From Falciphora oryzae (taxonomy: Eukaryota > Ascomycota > Sordariomycetes > Magnaporthales > Magnaporthaceae), in assembly GCA_000733355.1 (NCBI GenBank), contig JNVV01000047.1, positions 188,085-252,084 on the forward strand: a stretch of 64,000 nucleotides of DNA, given 5' to 3'. A model generated the notes under the pieces. The model did not search any database. It was not told the DNA's origin and was given only the letters and a program-made list of their open reading frames with translations. Positions 51,941 through 63,111 of the stretch are shown here, piece by piece; the first letter of the stretch is position 1; the number at the start of each line of letters is the position of its first letter. The position numbers and the translations under genes are program-made.

Positions 51941-52142
51941 TGTCAAAGCAGTCGAGGGCAGAGATATTGGAGTAACAGAAAGATGATATTCGGAGTAGGT
52001 TAGAGGCCGGAGGCCTGGCCCTGCAGAGATTTGGGATATCTCTATGCGGGATCCACCTTATGGAGCCTCCACCCTTATCTAACGATAAAGGTCTCTGGTC
52101 CCAACTCCTCTATCTACAGTTAAAACCCTACTAGCCGTAACA
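51941..52142 (-). repeat. 3' LTR of family B copy 2
   Basis: 202 bp; on plus it reads TGTCAAAGCAG to CCGTAACA. It abuts the truncated WD40 frame at 51940. Confidence 0.9.
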
Positions 52143-52599
52143 AATGCCGGCCCTTTAAAAAGACGGCATCGTCCTCGATGCTAAATACAAACAGCGCAAT
52201 GTTCTCCTTCTCTCTCGCCCTTGTGGCGTCTAGTTCTTACGCGGGCGTCCACGGCCGCGCTTGACCGGAGTAGGTCCCTGGGCCTCAGGGACGTCGTTGG
52301 CTGCCGGGAAAGGGCCGTTAGCCGGAGCATTAACCTTGCCCTTAAGTGCGGTTAGGGTTGCCTGCGACTTCTCGTAGGCCTCGACTACTTTGGGTGCGTG
52401 CTTAAGGTTGGCTTTAAGCTCCCAGGTGCCTTTGTGGTTTCCGTATCCCTTCCAAATCACGTAATACTCGACGGCGCCACCCTTTTTAACCCTGTGGTTG
52501 GTAATGCGTTCAACCTCAAACGACTTATCGTCGGGGTTGCCAAGGTCGTCGGATTCGTTGTTAGCCGGGGTATAGTCGACGGGGCCAAATGGTGCCGGT

Positions 52600-52801
52600 T
52601 GTTAAAGCAGTCGAGGGCAGAGATATTGGAGTAGCAGGAAGATGATATTCGGAGTAAGTTGGAGGCCGGAGGCCTGGCCCTGCAGAGATTTGGGATATCT
52701 CTGTGCGGGATCCACCTTGTGGAGCCTCCACCCTTATCTGACGATAAGGGTCTCCGGTCCCAACTCCTCTATCTACAGTCAAGGTCCTACTGGCCGTAAC
52801 A
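52600..52801 (-). mobile_element. Family B solo LTR nested in copy 2 (TSD CCGGT)
   Basis: 202 bp, TGTTAAAGC to CCGTAACA on plus, flanked by CCGGT at 52595-52599 and 52802-52806. It sits between the integrase tail and chromodomain of copy 2, so the family jumped into its own relic. Confidence 0.92.
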
Positions 52802-53302
52802 CCGGTGTTCGCTGGAAGGGGTCGTTTTTAGCGTGGTAGCGAAAAAGGTGCTAGATGGATATCACTAGGTAAATCCTGGTGCCGTTAGTAGGTAGCTCGA
52901 GCTCGTAAGCCAAGGGTGAGACCTTCTTTTTGATCGTATAGGGTCCCTAGCGAAAAGGGGTTGTTTTGTTGTTTACAATTCCTCCGCGAAGCTTGTAGGC
53001 GGCACCCATTTTCAGCCAGATTTGGTCTCCCTCGTTAAACTTTTCATAGCGGTGTTTGCCATCGTACAACCTTTTCATCTCGGAGGCAGCGAGGTCCATA
53101 ACGTACTAAACCTTACGCCGGAAATGCTTACGCATGTACTGGAGGTCAGGTGTGTCCTTTGGGTCTAAGTTAGTAAAGCGAGTAATAGGTCCAGGGAGCT
53201 TGAATTCGAAAAGAAACTCGTGCGGTAAGCAATCCGTAGCCGACGTGGCCCTTACACGGTTAGTTGCTTTGGGCAAGCTCTGCGCTGGGCTCCGGGAAGG
53301 GG

Positions 53303-53450
53303 TTGGCTCCCTCGGCGAGATTGTGTGTCCGGCTGCGGCAGCGTTTTGCCTGTTGTTAACACCCAGGCCAACCCACCCCGGAACTCCGAGACAGGTGGCT
53401 CTTCGACGAGATGTGCGTCCGGAGACACACAATCTCGCCGAGGGAGCCAA
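53303..53450. repeat. Segment bounded by 27-bp perfect inverted repeats
   Basis: Arms at 53303-53329 (TTGGCTCCCTCGGCGAGATT...) and 53424-53450 are exact reverse complements. The centre contains CCGGCTGCGGCAGCG and TTTTGCCTGTTGTTA, the antisense of the gag start seen at about 2041-2070. It interrupts the integrase region relative to copy 1 (about 24330). Confidence 0.75.
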
Positions 53451-56400
53451 ACTGGAGTGCAAGGAAAATGTCGACCTAAACGGAGTACTCCTAAGCATGG
53501 AAGCGGATGGCTAATTCTACCAGTTGGTTTTTCCTTTCGGATTAGCTATTTATTTGGGGATGGTAGGCCGTGGTTATAGCAAGCTTGGTCCTAAAGCCTT
53601 TCCAAAGGGTTTGCCAAAAGGTCCCAGTGAATTTAGCATCCCTATCGGAAATGATAGCGCGGGGACAAAGCCAATCAGCTATAAGGAAATGCCGTAGTAG
53701 CAGCGAGGCCTAATGCTTTGCACCATAGGTATCGTACCCGGGGATTAAAATAATCCGCTTGAAGGTTTTGTCGGTAACGGTAAGGAGGGCGTTAAAGGAG
53801 TCGTGGGTGCTGAGCTGCTAAGGGGTATTCGCCGACGGTACAATTGGGAGTGCAGTAACAAAGTCCATAGTCAATACGCTTATAAGTTCAGTTAGGGCCT
53901 GGATAAGCTGGAACGTACCGATAGGCTTTTGGTTATCGGTTTGGTTCATGCCGTAGGTATGACAGTTTTTAATATACTGGTCGATCTGGCGCCTTTTGGA
54001 CCGGAAATGCACACCGGCGAAGGCATTTGTTATGCGTTAGCGGCCGAAGTGGTGCTTATAATCATGGGCCTCTTTTAAAAAGGTTTTTACTATAGGGAAC
54101 GGAATTACAAATCGCTCGATTCCGTCATTGTCTTTGTTATAAAGCAGACTATCGATAACGCGGAAGGGGTGCCCGGCTTTGGAAGCATTTAGCACGTCCT
54201 CGTGCTTAAAAGGTGCTTTGCCGGGGCGGGGCGTGGCAAGCTCCGTAATCAGCTTGTAGAATACCGGGTCCTCCTTATAATGCTTAATGAATTAGATGCG
54301 CATGCTATCTTTTATAACAGCCTCGGCTACTTGCAGGACGTGCTCGACGTCGTCCTCGTCGTGCCGGTCGTCGGGGCCCTTTTCCTAAAGCGAATCTAAA
54401 ACGGGCTCGTTAGGCCTGGCACGTGTTTTAGCATCCCCTGTAGTGGTTAGGAGGCGAGATAATGCGTTAGGAACAAGGTTAAGGCGTCCTAGCACGTGGT
54501 AAACGTCTAAAGAGTAGGCGTTAAAGTAAATGGACGCATTAATCAGGTGTCGGTTGGCGCGGTCCGTTAAAACGGTGTTAAGACAGGTCCTGTTAACAAT
54601 GCTAAAGGTTGCGTCGTAGTTTGTGAAAATAACGATCTTGGGCTGGTTGTTGGAGTGAAGCAAGGTACGGAGCCTTTTGCACGACTATATAAGGCAGGCT
54701 ACCTCTAACTCGGACGGGCCATAGTTCAGCTTAGGGGCTGTAAGATAGCAACTAAGGAACATGATAGGCTGGATAACGGTGGCCGGGATTACGGTTTTTG
54801 GCTTCCAAACGTAGTCGGGTTGGGTTTGGAAGACTATGACTCCAAAGCCTCGCTCGAAAGATCCGTCGATTTGAAAGTAAAAGGTCCGGTCCGGGTCATA
54901 ATGGTGCAGCCTCATATGCTTGCAGATGTGGTTTTGCAGGGCCTTAAAGGACTTGAGCTCATCGGCAATCGGGGTGAACTTAGTGCTCCTCGCGTAATGC
55001 TAACGTTAACCTCCCTCTGTTTTTCCCTGCTTGCGGCCCTTAGCTAATAAAAGGACCTTGCGCTTTTAGAAGGGTTCGGCGATTTTAGCGTAATAGGGAA
55101 TCATTAACCGGAGGAAGCCAGTACTGCCGAGGTAAATTTCCAATAACTTAAGGGTATTGGGGAAAGCGAGGTCGCGGAAGCCTTGTACGCGAAATTCGGT
55201 AGTTGAAAGTCCGAAGGCGTTAACGTAGAATCCAAGGAGCTCGACGTTCGGGTAGCCAACGAAGCTTTTCTTAAGGGAAATCGCGATGCCTTTGCCCTAA
55301 AAAAGTCCAAAAATCTCCTTTAAGTGCTTTTGGTAGTTTTGGAAATTGTTTAAGAAAATAATGATGTCGTCGACGAAATAACGGCAGAAGTGCTTATAGG
55401 GACGAAGCAGGTTATTTATAAAGCGTTAAACGTAGGCAGGTGAGTTCCGGTAACCTATAAAAGCGATACGCGAGCGTTTGAGACCTTTATGGCTTGAAAT
55501 CGTAAGCCGGTCCCGGTGCTTAGGGTATATAAGGAACTGGAAAAAGAAAGCGGTAGCATCGACAACGGTGGCGTACTTCTTACCCCTCAATGCGTTAATA
55601 ACGTCCTATTAAAAAGGAAAGGGGTACGCGTCCGGGACTAAAACCTTATTAAGTTGGCGAAAGTCGACGATAACACGACTTTTGGGTTGACCGTGGACCA
55701 TACGCCATACAATAAAGCAAAGGAACGCGAAAGGTGTAGCGTGGTTGACTGGCTCCAAGCGATCCTGTTCGTTGAGCTTGTCGTGCGTTTTGTCGATAAC
55801 GTCCTTATCTTTGCGAGCGACAGGATAGGGCCGGTTGAGTAGCTTGGCGCCCTGGTTCTGCTATCCCTTAACGAAAGGGATTTTTATCTGCTCGTTTTCG
55901 GGGATATCGATCGGTCCCCTGTCGCGCCAGATGTTTGCGCGCTCACAGATGTTTTTAAGGATCCGGGCTTTTGTTGGGTTTCCGTAGTATACGTGGACCT
56001 TGTTTTTAGTTAAAATGTAGGGTGCCTTTTCGGGGGCGCGGATATTGCTTCTCTTTTCCGGGATACGGGGAAAAGACTCCGGGAGGTTAAGCATAGGGTC
56101 TCCCAGCGGGATATTAACGTCCGGTCCAAATCCAAGCTCTTTAGGAGGTTTTTTTTAGCACTATAGGCACCCCAACCTCTTTTTTTCCCAATGTTATGTT
56201 GTAAATTTAATTAAATAATAATTATATTAAACGGCACGCCCACTCAACCTCCAAATCCTTTTGGTCTCGGCATTCACCCGCAGATAGTGCCTTTCCAATC
56301 GACCCTTCTAAGTTGCGAAAATTACGGTCTAACTGCACGTTCAACGTCACTGTCTTCTTTTTACTTTAGCCAAAGCCAGCGATACTGATCACCTCGGGGA

Positions 56401-58660
56401 TAATTGGCTTAAAACCGGTATCCTAAAAAGTTTTGCCCGCAACGGGCGCTTTAAAAAAAAAAAAGGTCGAAAAGGTTTCGAAACCGTACTCGGCGCTATA
56501 TTTAACCTAATAGCCTATAGCGGCGGCGGCCAATGCTGTCACACCGGTAATAGCCTTAAAGGCTGTTTTAAAGTTAAAAACTTAGTAAACTTGGTCCGTA
56601 TGCTTTTAAATGGTAGCCATACGTATATTTTTAATAAATCGCATAAGTTGACTTATGGCGTTATGCACCAAACACACGGGCTTAGTGTTACAATCAACCA
56701 CGGCATTGAAAGCAGCAGGATGGTCTCCTTCTATAAAAAACGTGCGCCCCTTAAGGAACGGGAAGTACTTCACCGGGACTGCGATAGTTTGCTGCGCCGG
56801 GATTACGACGGCGTTGGCAGTCTTAACGGCTCGAACGATTATGGTACCTCCCTTAACTGTAGCGATCGGAACGTGGAAGTAGTCCAAAGGGAAGTTAATC
56901 AAATCGGCCGCAAAATTAATCGAAACCTTCCGAAGCTTAAAAAAGGCAACGCTAAAAATTATACCTGCAGCTAAATGCTCAACGATCTAAGCGTAAGCTA
57001 ACTGTTTAAATACGGCGGGGGAGCCGTTAAGGTAATAGCCAGGCATATAGAAAGTAACGCGTGCGAACTTGGTAGTACGCTTAAAGCGCTCGGAATTCCA
57101 TCCAAAAAGGATAAGCTAAGCGTCAAGATCGTTTACGTCGTAAACTTTATGCTCGTAGTAGCGGAAAAAGTCGGCAGCTACCAGGTTTCGGCCAAAACCG
57201 GAATCAGTACAAATTTAAATCTTTTAGCTATTAAAAAACGGGCGGATCGTTATTTTAGCGTAAAAGTAACCGCCTAATGCAACTATATCTGGGTCGACTT
57301 TAATAGCCTCCTCGATAACGTCTATCTCTGTAAACTATTAAAAAGTAAAAGGCTCTTTATTAATCTAATAAACGGGCTCGCTAAAGCAAACGGTGAAATA
57401 AGCAAAAAGCAGATTGCGAAAAAAGGTAACGACGCCATAACGTTTGCAAATGTGCGACTCCGCACGCTCCTTAACAGCGTAAAACTCGTCCGCGTTAACG
57501 GAATTTGTAATGCTCGAAGCGCTATCATCGTTATTGTAGTTAGCCGGCGAATTTTCGGCGCTAGCGTCACCGTTTTTAACGTTATAGATTTGGTCGCGTT
57601 GTTTATAATTTAAACGTTTATAATCGCGATCCTTATCGTAACGGTTACGGCTGCCATTCCTTTTGTAATCGTCTCGCTTATAATCGCGAAATTTATAATC
57701 GCGATCCTTATCGCGATAATAATCCTTACGGTTAAAGTTACAGCGAAAGTCGTAATAGCGGTAATTTCAATTATAATTCCAACGCTTATTATAAGATTTA
57801 TCGTAATAGCAACTGCTAAATTTGCTAAAGCTGTAGTTGTCGCGCTTGCCATTGTAGTTATCGTTATAGCCCTTGCTACGGAAGTCGTATCTTTTAGCTA
57901 CAGCATTAGGATAATGCTTCCGGGCCACGGTAACCAGCACCAAATTGTTTTCCTTAATGTAACGGAAGTACTTAGCGCGAATTTCAATCGATTTGGGAGC
58001 CCTCAGCCGCGTTTGGATACTCAAATCAAAGCGGTTCCAAATCTGGATTATGGTACCGTACCAATTGCCGTTTTAAATAATACTCATGCTTTTAGCAAAA
58101 CGGAGCATTTTAAAAACGAACTGGTACAAAGCGGATTCGTTTGCGGTAAGGTTTCAGAAGGTAAAAATCGCTTTAATAAAAAGCTTAGTAGCTTTGCTAG
58201 CGTTTGGAACGAACTATCGCTTAAAGGCTGTAAAAATTACCGTTAAATTTTAAACTTTTAAAGTAGCGCGTTCTTTACGATCAAGCTGGCTGCTTTACCA
58301 AATAGCTGCTAAACCGCTAAAAAGGGGTTGGAAAAAATTAAACAGCTAATAATTAACGTTTTAAACCGTATTTGGGTTTTCGCGGAAGGTTTTAATCCGC
58401 TCGGTAAAAAAGTAAACGTTTGTAAAAATTATCAACTTGGAATTAAACAAAATGCTTTGGTTATTGGGGTCTTTTTAGTAAGGATCGAAAACCCCGATCA
58501 TTTTTCGCTTAAAAAAAAGCGATTTCCGTTAACGTGGTTCACCACCGAGTGCCACATACCACCGAGTGCCACACTTGAAAATCCCATATTAAACGGCGTT
58601 TTTTTCGATTAAATAACTCGTTCAATTTGCGGCCAAATTCCACTAAAATTTAAACAGTTA

Positions 58661-58830
58661 CATTTAATTTTATAATAATTTGAATTTGAATTTTCCGCAT
58701 TTTTATTATTACTCCTTTTGGGTTAGTTTGCAACACTGTGTAATACACTGTATGAAATACGCAGACTAGCCTAAAGGAGTAATAGTAAAAATGCGGAAAA
58801 TTTAGATTATAATTATTATAAAGTTAAATA
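58661..58830. mobile_element. 170-bp foldback MITE (TA target)
   Basis: Begins CATTTAATTTTATAATAATT and ends with its near inverse TTATTATAAAGTTAAATA; arms of ~65 bp share TTTTCCGCATTTTTA and TATTACTCCTTT. Flanked by TA on both sides (58659-58660, 58831-58832). No coding capacity. Confidence 0.8.
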
Positions 58831-58832
58831 TA

Positions 58833-60694
58833 ACGTGGTTCACCAGCGAGTCGGTCAAACCACCGAGTCGATCAATTCTGGTCGCGACGCGACGCGTCAA
58901 CTTTCCACCCAAACATCTCAACACCTACGCAATGGATTCGCAATCCAAAAAATGCAGAGTGCTCCTTGCCTTACTGGCAATTGAAAACGATTCGAAAATT
59001 AGCATGCGTGCCGCAGCGAAGCTTTATAATGTTCCTTATTCTACGCTTAACGACCGACGCCGCGGCCGGATTGTTCGATGCGACAGCATACCCAAATCCC
59101 GGAAATTGACGGAATCCGAAAAGGAGGCGCTTGTCAAATATATACTCGAGCTGGATTCTCGCGCATTCCCTCCCCGGCCTTTTGGTGTTGAAAATATGGC
59201 CAACCGACTGCTTGCCGAACGCGACGCGGGCACCGTTGGGACCAACTGGGTCGCGAGGTTCGTTAAACGCCGCCCGGAGCTCGGCACGCGCTGGATTCGA
59301 AAGTACGACTACCAAAGGGCTAAGTGCGAAAATCCCAAGCTCGTTTCTGCGTGGTTCAACCTTGTGCGGAACACTGTGGCCAAATATGGCATCCAGGATG
59401 ACGACATTTACAACTTCGACGAAACCGGCTTTTTTATAGGCATAATCGCGGCCGTTATAGTCATTACAACATCGAAAGGCCGTAGCAAAGCAAAGCTGGT
59501 CCAACCTGGCAATCGGGAATGGGCCACAATTATCCAAAGGGTTAACTGTTGCGGTTAGGCGATCCTCCCTTTTATTATCGTTAAAAGGCAATACCACCTA
59601 GCTAATTGGTACTCCGAAACCGACCTTCCACGCAATTGGGTTATCGCAACGAGCGCCAATAGGTGGACTACGAACGAGCTCGGCCTGGAATGGATCCGGC
59701 ATTTCGACAAACACACTGCAGCTCGTTTTACGAGGTCCTATTGTTTGTTAGTGCTAAACGGATACGAAAGCCACCACTCGACGGATTTCGAGCTCTACTG
59801 CTAGGAATATAACATCATTACGCTTTGCATGCCTCCGCATTCGTTTCACTTCCTTTAACCGCTTAACGTTAGGTGCTTTAGCCTAATGAAAAAAGCGTAC
59901 GGTCGACAAATCGAAAACCTAATAAGGTCGCACGTTAACCACGTAACCAAAGTCGAGTTCCTTTCGGCGTTTAAAGCGGCATTTTTTAACTTTATAACCA
60001 AAAAAAACAACCAAAAAGGCTTTCGAAAGGCTGGCCTTACTCCTTTTAACCCGGATTCGGTTTTGGAAAAGCTGGATGTGAGGCTACGGACTCCAACCCC
60101 CCCAAGGACGCCTTTAAACGACCCCGAACCTTAGACTTCCAAAACGCCCCGGACAGCCAAAGAAGCAACTTCGCAGTCCGAACATATTAAAACTCGGATT
60201 TCCAATCACCAAAGCAGCTTTCCAACATTTATGCTAGCGGCTATAAACCAATTTGCGAAAAGGGCAAAGGCAATCATGCATCGGGTTAACCTTTTGGAGG
60301 AAAAGTGCTCCAAATTACAAAAGGCGAACGAAGCACTAAGCAAACGCCGGAGGGCTAAAAAAACACGTGTCCGATTTGGAGGGTCACTTACTATCGACGA
60401 GGTACGAAATATTCTGGACCAGTAGGAGCTGGATAGATAGTTACAGCAAAAAATGCGCGATTATGGGGTTTAGGAAAGGAGGGCGACAACGACTCGTCGG
60501 CGATGTGGCACGTGCGGCAAAACCGGACACAATGCGCGCACCTGTTAGGAAGAAGTAGAAATGTCTAATGTATACAGTTCTGAGTAGTTTGAATGGATTG
60601 CTGGCGTTATTAGGTTGGCATGCGAGTTAATTATCGAGTGGTCGGGTTTGAGTGATCGACTCGGTGGTTTAACCGACTCGCTGGTAAACCACGT
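58833..60694 (+). mobile_element. Pogo/Fot1-type DNA transposon
   Basis: 1862 bp with terminal inverted repeats ACGTGGTTCACCAGCGAGTC (58833) and GACTCGCTGGTAAACCACGT (ending 60694), flanked by TA duplications. The subterminal GTCAAACCACCGAGTCGATCA is also inverted at the right end. It encodes a single decayed transposase. Inserted in the central TA of the 256-bp MITE. Confidence 0.88.
58932..60423 (+). pseudogene. Pogo-type transposase (inactivated)
   Basis: Starts MDSQSKKCRVLLALLAI. CENP-B/Psq-type helix-turn-helix (residues ~10-50: RAAAKLYNVPYSTLNDRRRGR), second HTH (~85-125: NRLLAERDAG, WVARFVKRRPEL), then DDE/D core: first Asp in YNFDETGF is kept, second site reads LLVLNGYESHH (normally D before G) and third PLNVRCFS (normally D). 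Stops interrupt after NCCG (59556), in YC*EY (~59800) and in FL*PLN (~59858). C-terminal coiled coil (LEEKCSKLQKANEALSKRRRAKK) and, past further stops, a CGTCGKTGHNARTC knuckle near 60510-60550. All differences are RIP-type transitions; two catalytic acids are lost. Confidence 0.88.
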
Positions 60695-61464
60695 TAACTG
60701 TTTAAATTTTAGTAGAATTTAGCCGCAAATTAAACGAGTTATTTAATCGAAAAAAACGCTGTTTAATATGGGATTTTCAAGTGTAGCACTCGGTGGTATG
60801 TGGCACTCGGTGGTGAACCACGTTAGGGCAAATAAAAACGTAGGTGTCAACTATCTGCTGCCTGTAATTACGGGTTGCACGGTCCTCTATATCCTCCCAA
60901 ACGTCCCGGTCCCGATTCCGACCTCGGTCCCTCCTATTTCTTAGCAAAAGGACGTAAAGGTTGCTTTTACTTCAACCTAGGTCCTAAATAAAAGTATTAA
61001 TAAAAATAAACTGGAAAGGACGAAGGTTTGCCAATAAGCGAAGCGGAAGCTCCTTTGGCTCTCGGTCGAAAGGGGCTCCTCCGTTATCGTCGTCGTTGGA
61101 AAAGGACGAAGGGTTCGACGGGTTTCCGTTGCCGCCCGCAACAGTATATATCACATAAGCCTGTTTAACTAAAAGCAACTAAAGCTTAGGACGGGATACT
61201 CCCGCATTAGGCCGTCCGCGGTATGCCTCAAGCTCAGCGTCCAAATAACCGTTACCGTAAAAAAAGGTGGCGCGCGCGCTAAAAAAGGGGTTTTAATCGT
61301 CGCGCAACGACTATGCCGGTACGTTATAAGCTCGAATCTGCTCACGTCAAATTTCGCCCAAACGGCGTCGTACTTTACTAAGGTTTAGCGATATAGCACA
61401 ACGGTTATAGCTAAATCGCGAAGCGCTAAAGCTGTAATATTGCTCGTATCGAAAGCGGCGAAAG

Positions 61465-61749
61465 TGTAACAAGGGGTCAAAGACGGCTTGGAGAAGGATC
61501 TCTATATTGCAGATAATCTTTCTATGGGCTCAAGAGATGCTTGAGGAAAAAGGAATCTTTCATGGAGGACATAGGAGATGGCAGGGTTTATATAAACCAC
61601 CCTATGATCCGTGCGAAGTATTAAGTATATGATTCACACTGCCATTCCGGCCTTCGGCCTTTGGGCCTCAAGGCCGTTGGGCACCTATACCGGTTCCCGG
61701 ACCTTCTGTGGGGCCGATTAGGTGAGTCCACAGGTTCTTCTGTGTGACA
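61465..61749 (-). mobile_element. Solo LTR, family C (TSD GAAAG)
   Basis: 285 bp, TGTAACAAGG to CTGTGTGACA, flanked by GAAAG at 61460-61464 and 61750-61754. It interrupts gag of family B copy 2; copy 1 is continuous here near 18380. Confidence 0.9.
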
Positions 61750-62212
61750 GAAAGCGCTTTCGGCTATTTTCGATGCTTCCCAGCTTAGTTATTATCTGTC
61801 TCATAATATTGCTCTAGTCTTTTTAGGTTTTATCGATATGCTTTAGGAAAGATAAAGTACGTTCTACGGCAATATCCTGCCTATTTATTCGCTTTCCAAA
61901 AAGTCGGATCTTTTCGCCATTAAAGCCAGGACGAAGGCCGTTTTAGGCGGAGGACGAAGCCATAAAGTCGCCTGTGGCCGTCTGGGAGGTAGTTTCGCGT
62001 TCCCCACAGGGCGGGTGGTAAACGACCGATGCTGGTCTGCCAAAGCGAATATTTTAAATAAAGTCGTACTCGAAATTGTAGCTATCGTTAGGCGGAAGGT
62101 TGAAGGTTATCGCGGTAGCAGTAGGTTTGGTAGGTGGCTTAATGCCCGGATATGGTTGCATTGCTTCAAACCGATTGTTAGTTCGCTTGGCCCTTTCGAA
62201 ATACACACTATC

Positions 62213-62388
62213 TGTCACGGCACCCGGGGGTCACGTGCCCTGGCCCTGCCAGGCCCGCACGGGCCTCCAGGCACTGCTAGATAGAGATTTCCTCCCAGGC
62301 AGGGCCTCCGGCCCCAACTCTTCTGAATACAACCTCTTTCCGCCATACAGATTATCAGCCCATTTGTGACCTCTCAAGTGCTCTGATA
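62213..62388 (+). mobile_element. Solo LTR, family F (TSD CTATC)
   Basis: 176 bp, TGTCACGGCACCC to GCTCTGATA (terminal CA changed to TA), flanked by CTATC at 62208-62212 and 62389-62393. It interrupts the gag start of copy 2 relative to 17930 in copy 1. The first bases resemble the family B LTR, so the families may be distantly related. Confidence 0.85.
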
Positions 62389-62892
62389 CTATCGTTATAT
62401 AATAGGTGGGTAGCGGCCCGATAAGGCACTGGGGAATCGCCTTTAAAGATTGAAAACTCGGGTATCGTGCCTGGCATAAGCGTATTTGTTAATGCTCGAA
62501 TGTTTTTATCGGGTCCCGGAAGGTTTGTGGCTGAAAGGTCGGCTATTATAATAAGGAAGTAAGAAAAAAGGTGAGGGTAGGGTGATAATGATTATCGACG
62601 TCGCGAAAGCCACGTCAACGGGGAAAGATGACTGGTATACGTTTACGCTGCGATAGCCGCGTAAACGGGGGAAAACGCTGCGAAAGCCGCGTCGGTAGGG
62701 ATTGCGATAGGGGAAGCGGATTAAAAAGCGCCTTGGCTAAGGAAGCCCAACCTAGGCGTTGATTTGACGCGCTGCGATGGCCGCGCGTTGGTGAGGAGGA
62801 TCGTCGCCCGCGATGGCTTGCGAGATCCGAAAAGTAAGGGGGGGGTCGTGATTGATCTCCGCGATCACGTTCGCGCCGGTCGCTTAGGTTTT

Positions 62893-62907
62893 CCGGAGTT
62901 GCTACCA
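62893..62907 (-). other. Primer-binding site of family B copy 2
   Basis: Reads TGGTAGCAACTCCGG on the minus strand, two bases from the 5' LTR; the same as copy 1. Confidence 0.7.
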
Positions 62908-62909
62908 AT

Positions 62910-63111
62910 TGTTAAAGCAGTCGAGGGCAGAGATATTGGAGTAGCAGGAAGATGATATTCGGAGTAGGTTGGAGGCCGGAGGCCTAGCCCTGCAGAGATT
63001 TGGGATATCTCTGTGCGGGATCCACCTTGTGGAGCCTCCACCCTTATCTGACGATAAAGGTCTTTGGTCCCAACTCCTCTATTTACAGTTAAGGCCCTAC
63101 TGGCCGTGATA
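62910..63111 (-). repeat. 5' LTR of family B copy 2
   Basis: 202 bp. The minus-strand start is TATCACGG rather than TGTCACGG, a G-to-A change at the terminus. The right flank is LINE RT sequence. Confidence 0.9.

Larger units (their letters stand above)
52230..57250 (-). pseudogene. Family B copy 2 pol (broken)
   Basis: Minus-strand order: protease tail near 56900-56600 (VVIPAQQTIAVPVKYFPFLKGR), RT near 56100-55000 (LPESFPRIPEKRSNIRAPEK), RNase H near 54915-54400 (QIDGSFERGFGVIVFQ, NYGPSELEVAC, TCLNTVLTDRANRHLINAS), integrase near 54400-53100, and chromodomain with AT-hook to 52230 (VIWKGYGNHKGTWELKAN, RGRGRPRKN). Comparison with copy 1 shows which TAG/TAA codons are secondary. A solo LTR splits the segment before the chromodomain, and an inverted-repeat segment splits the integrase C-terminal region. 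Confidence 0.85.
58532..60823. mobile_element. 256-bp palindromic MITE carrying two nested elements
   Basis: Outer arms 58532-58658 and 60697-60823 (127 bp each) are near-perfect inverted repeats meeting at a TA in CAGTTAACTG. Ends ACGTGGTTCACCACCGAGTG; flanked by TA at 58530-58531 and 60824-60825, and family B copy 1 has an uninterrupted sequence here (about 19033). Inserted at the central TA are the MITE at 58661 and the pogo-type element at 58833. Terminal similarity to that pogo element (ACGTGGTTCACCA) suggests a related family mobilises it. Confidence 0.85.
57300..62477 (-). pseudogene. Family B copy 2 gag (interrupted)
   Basis: Begins MPGTIPEFSIFKGDSPVPYRA at 62477 and includes the RDYK/SKGYNDNYNGKRDNY nucleocapsid stretch near 57600-58020 matching 19640-19980 of copy 1. 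Interrupted by LTR F, LTR C and the DNA-element stack. Scattered RIP-type stops. Confidence 0.75.
51941..63111 (-). mobile_element. Family B chromovirus, copy 2 (multiply interrupted)
   Basis: On the minus strand: 5' LTR 63111-62910, primer-binding site 62907-62893, gag from 62477, pol, chromodomain and AT-hook to 52230, 3' LTR 52142-51941. Inserted inside it are a solo LTR F (62213-62388), a solo LTR C (61465-61749), a stack of DNA elements (58532-60823), an inverted-repeat-bounded segment (53303-53450) and a family B solo LTR (52600-52801). The two outer flanks are unrelated sequences (WD40 gene on the left, LINE on the right) and give no clear 5-bp duplication (CGTAC versus GTACT). Stops are fewer than in copy 1 at several homologous sites. 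Confidence 0.9.
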
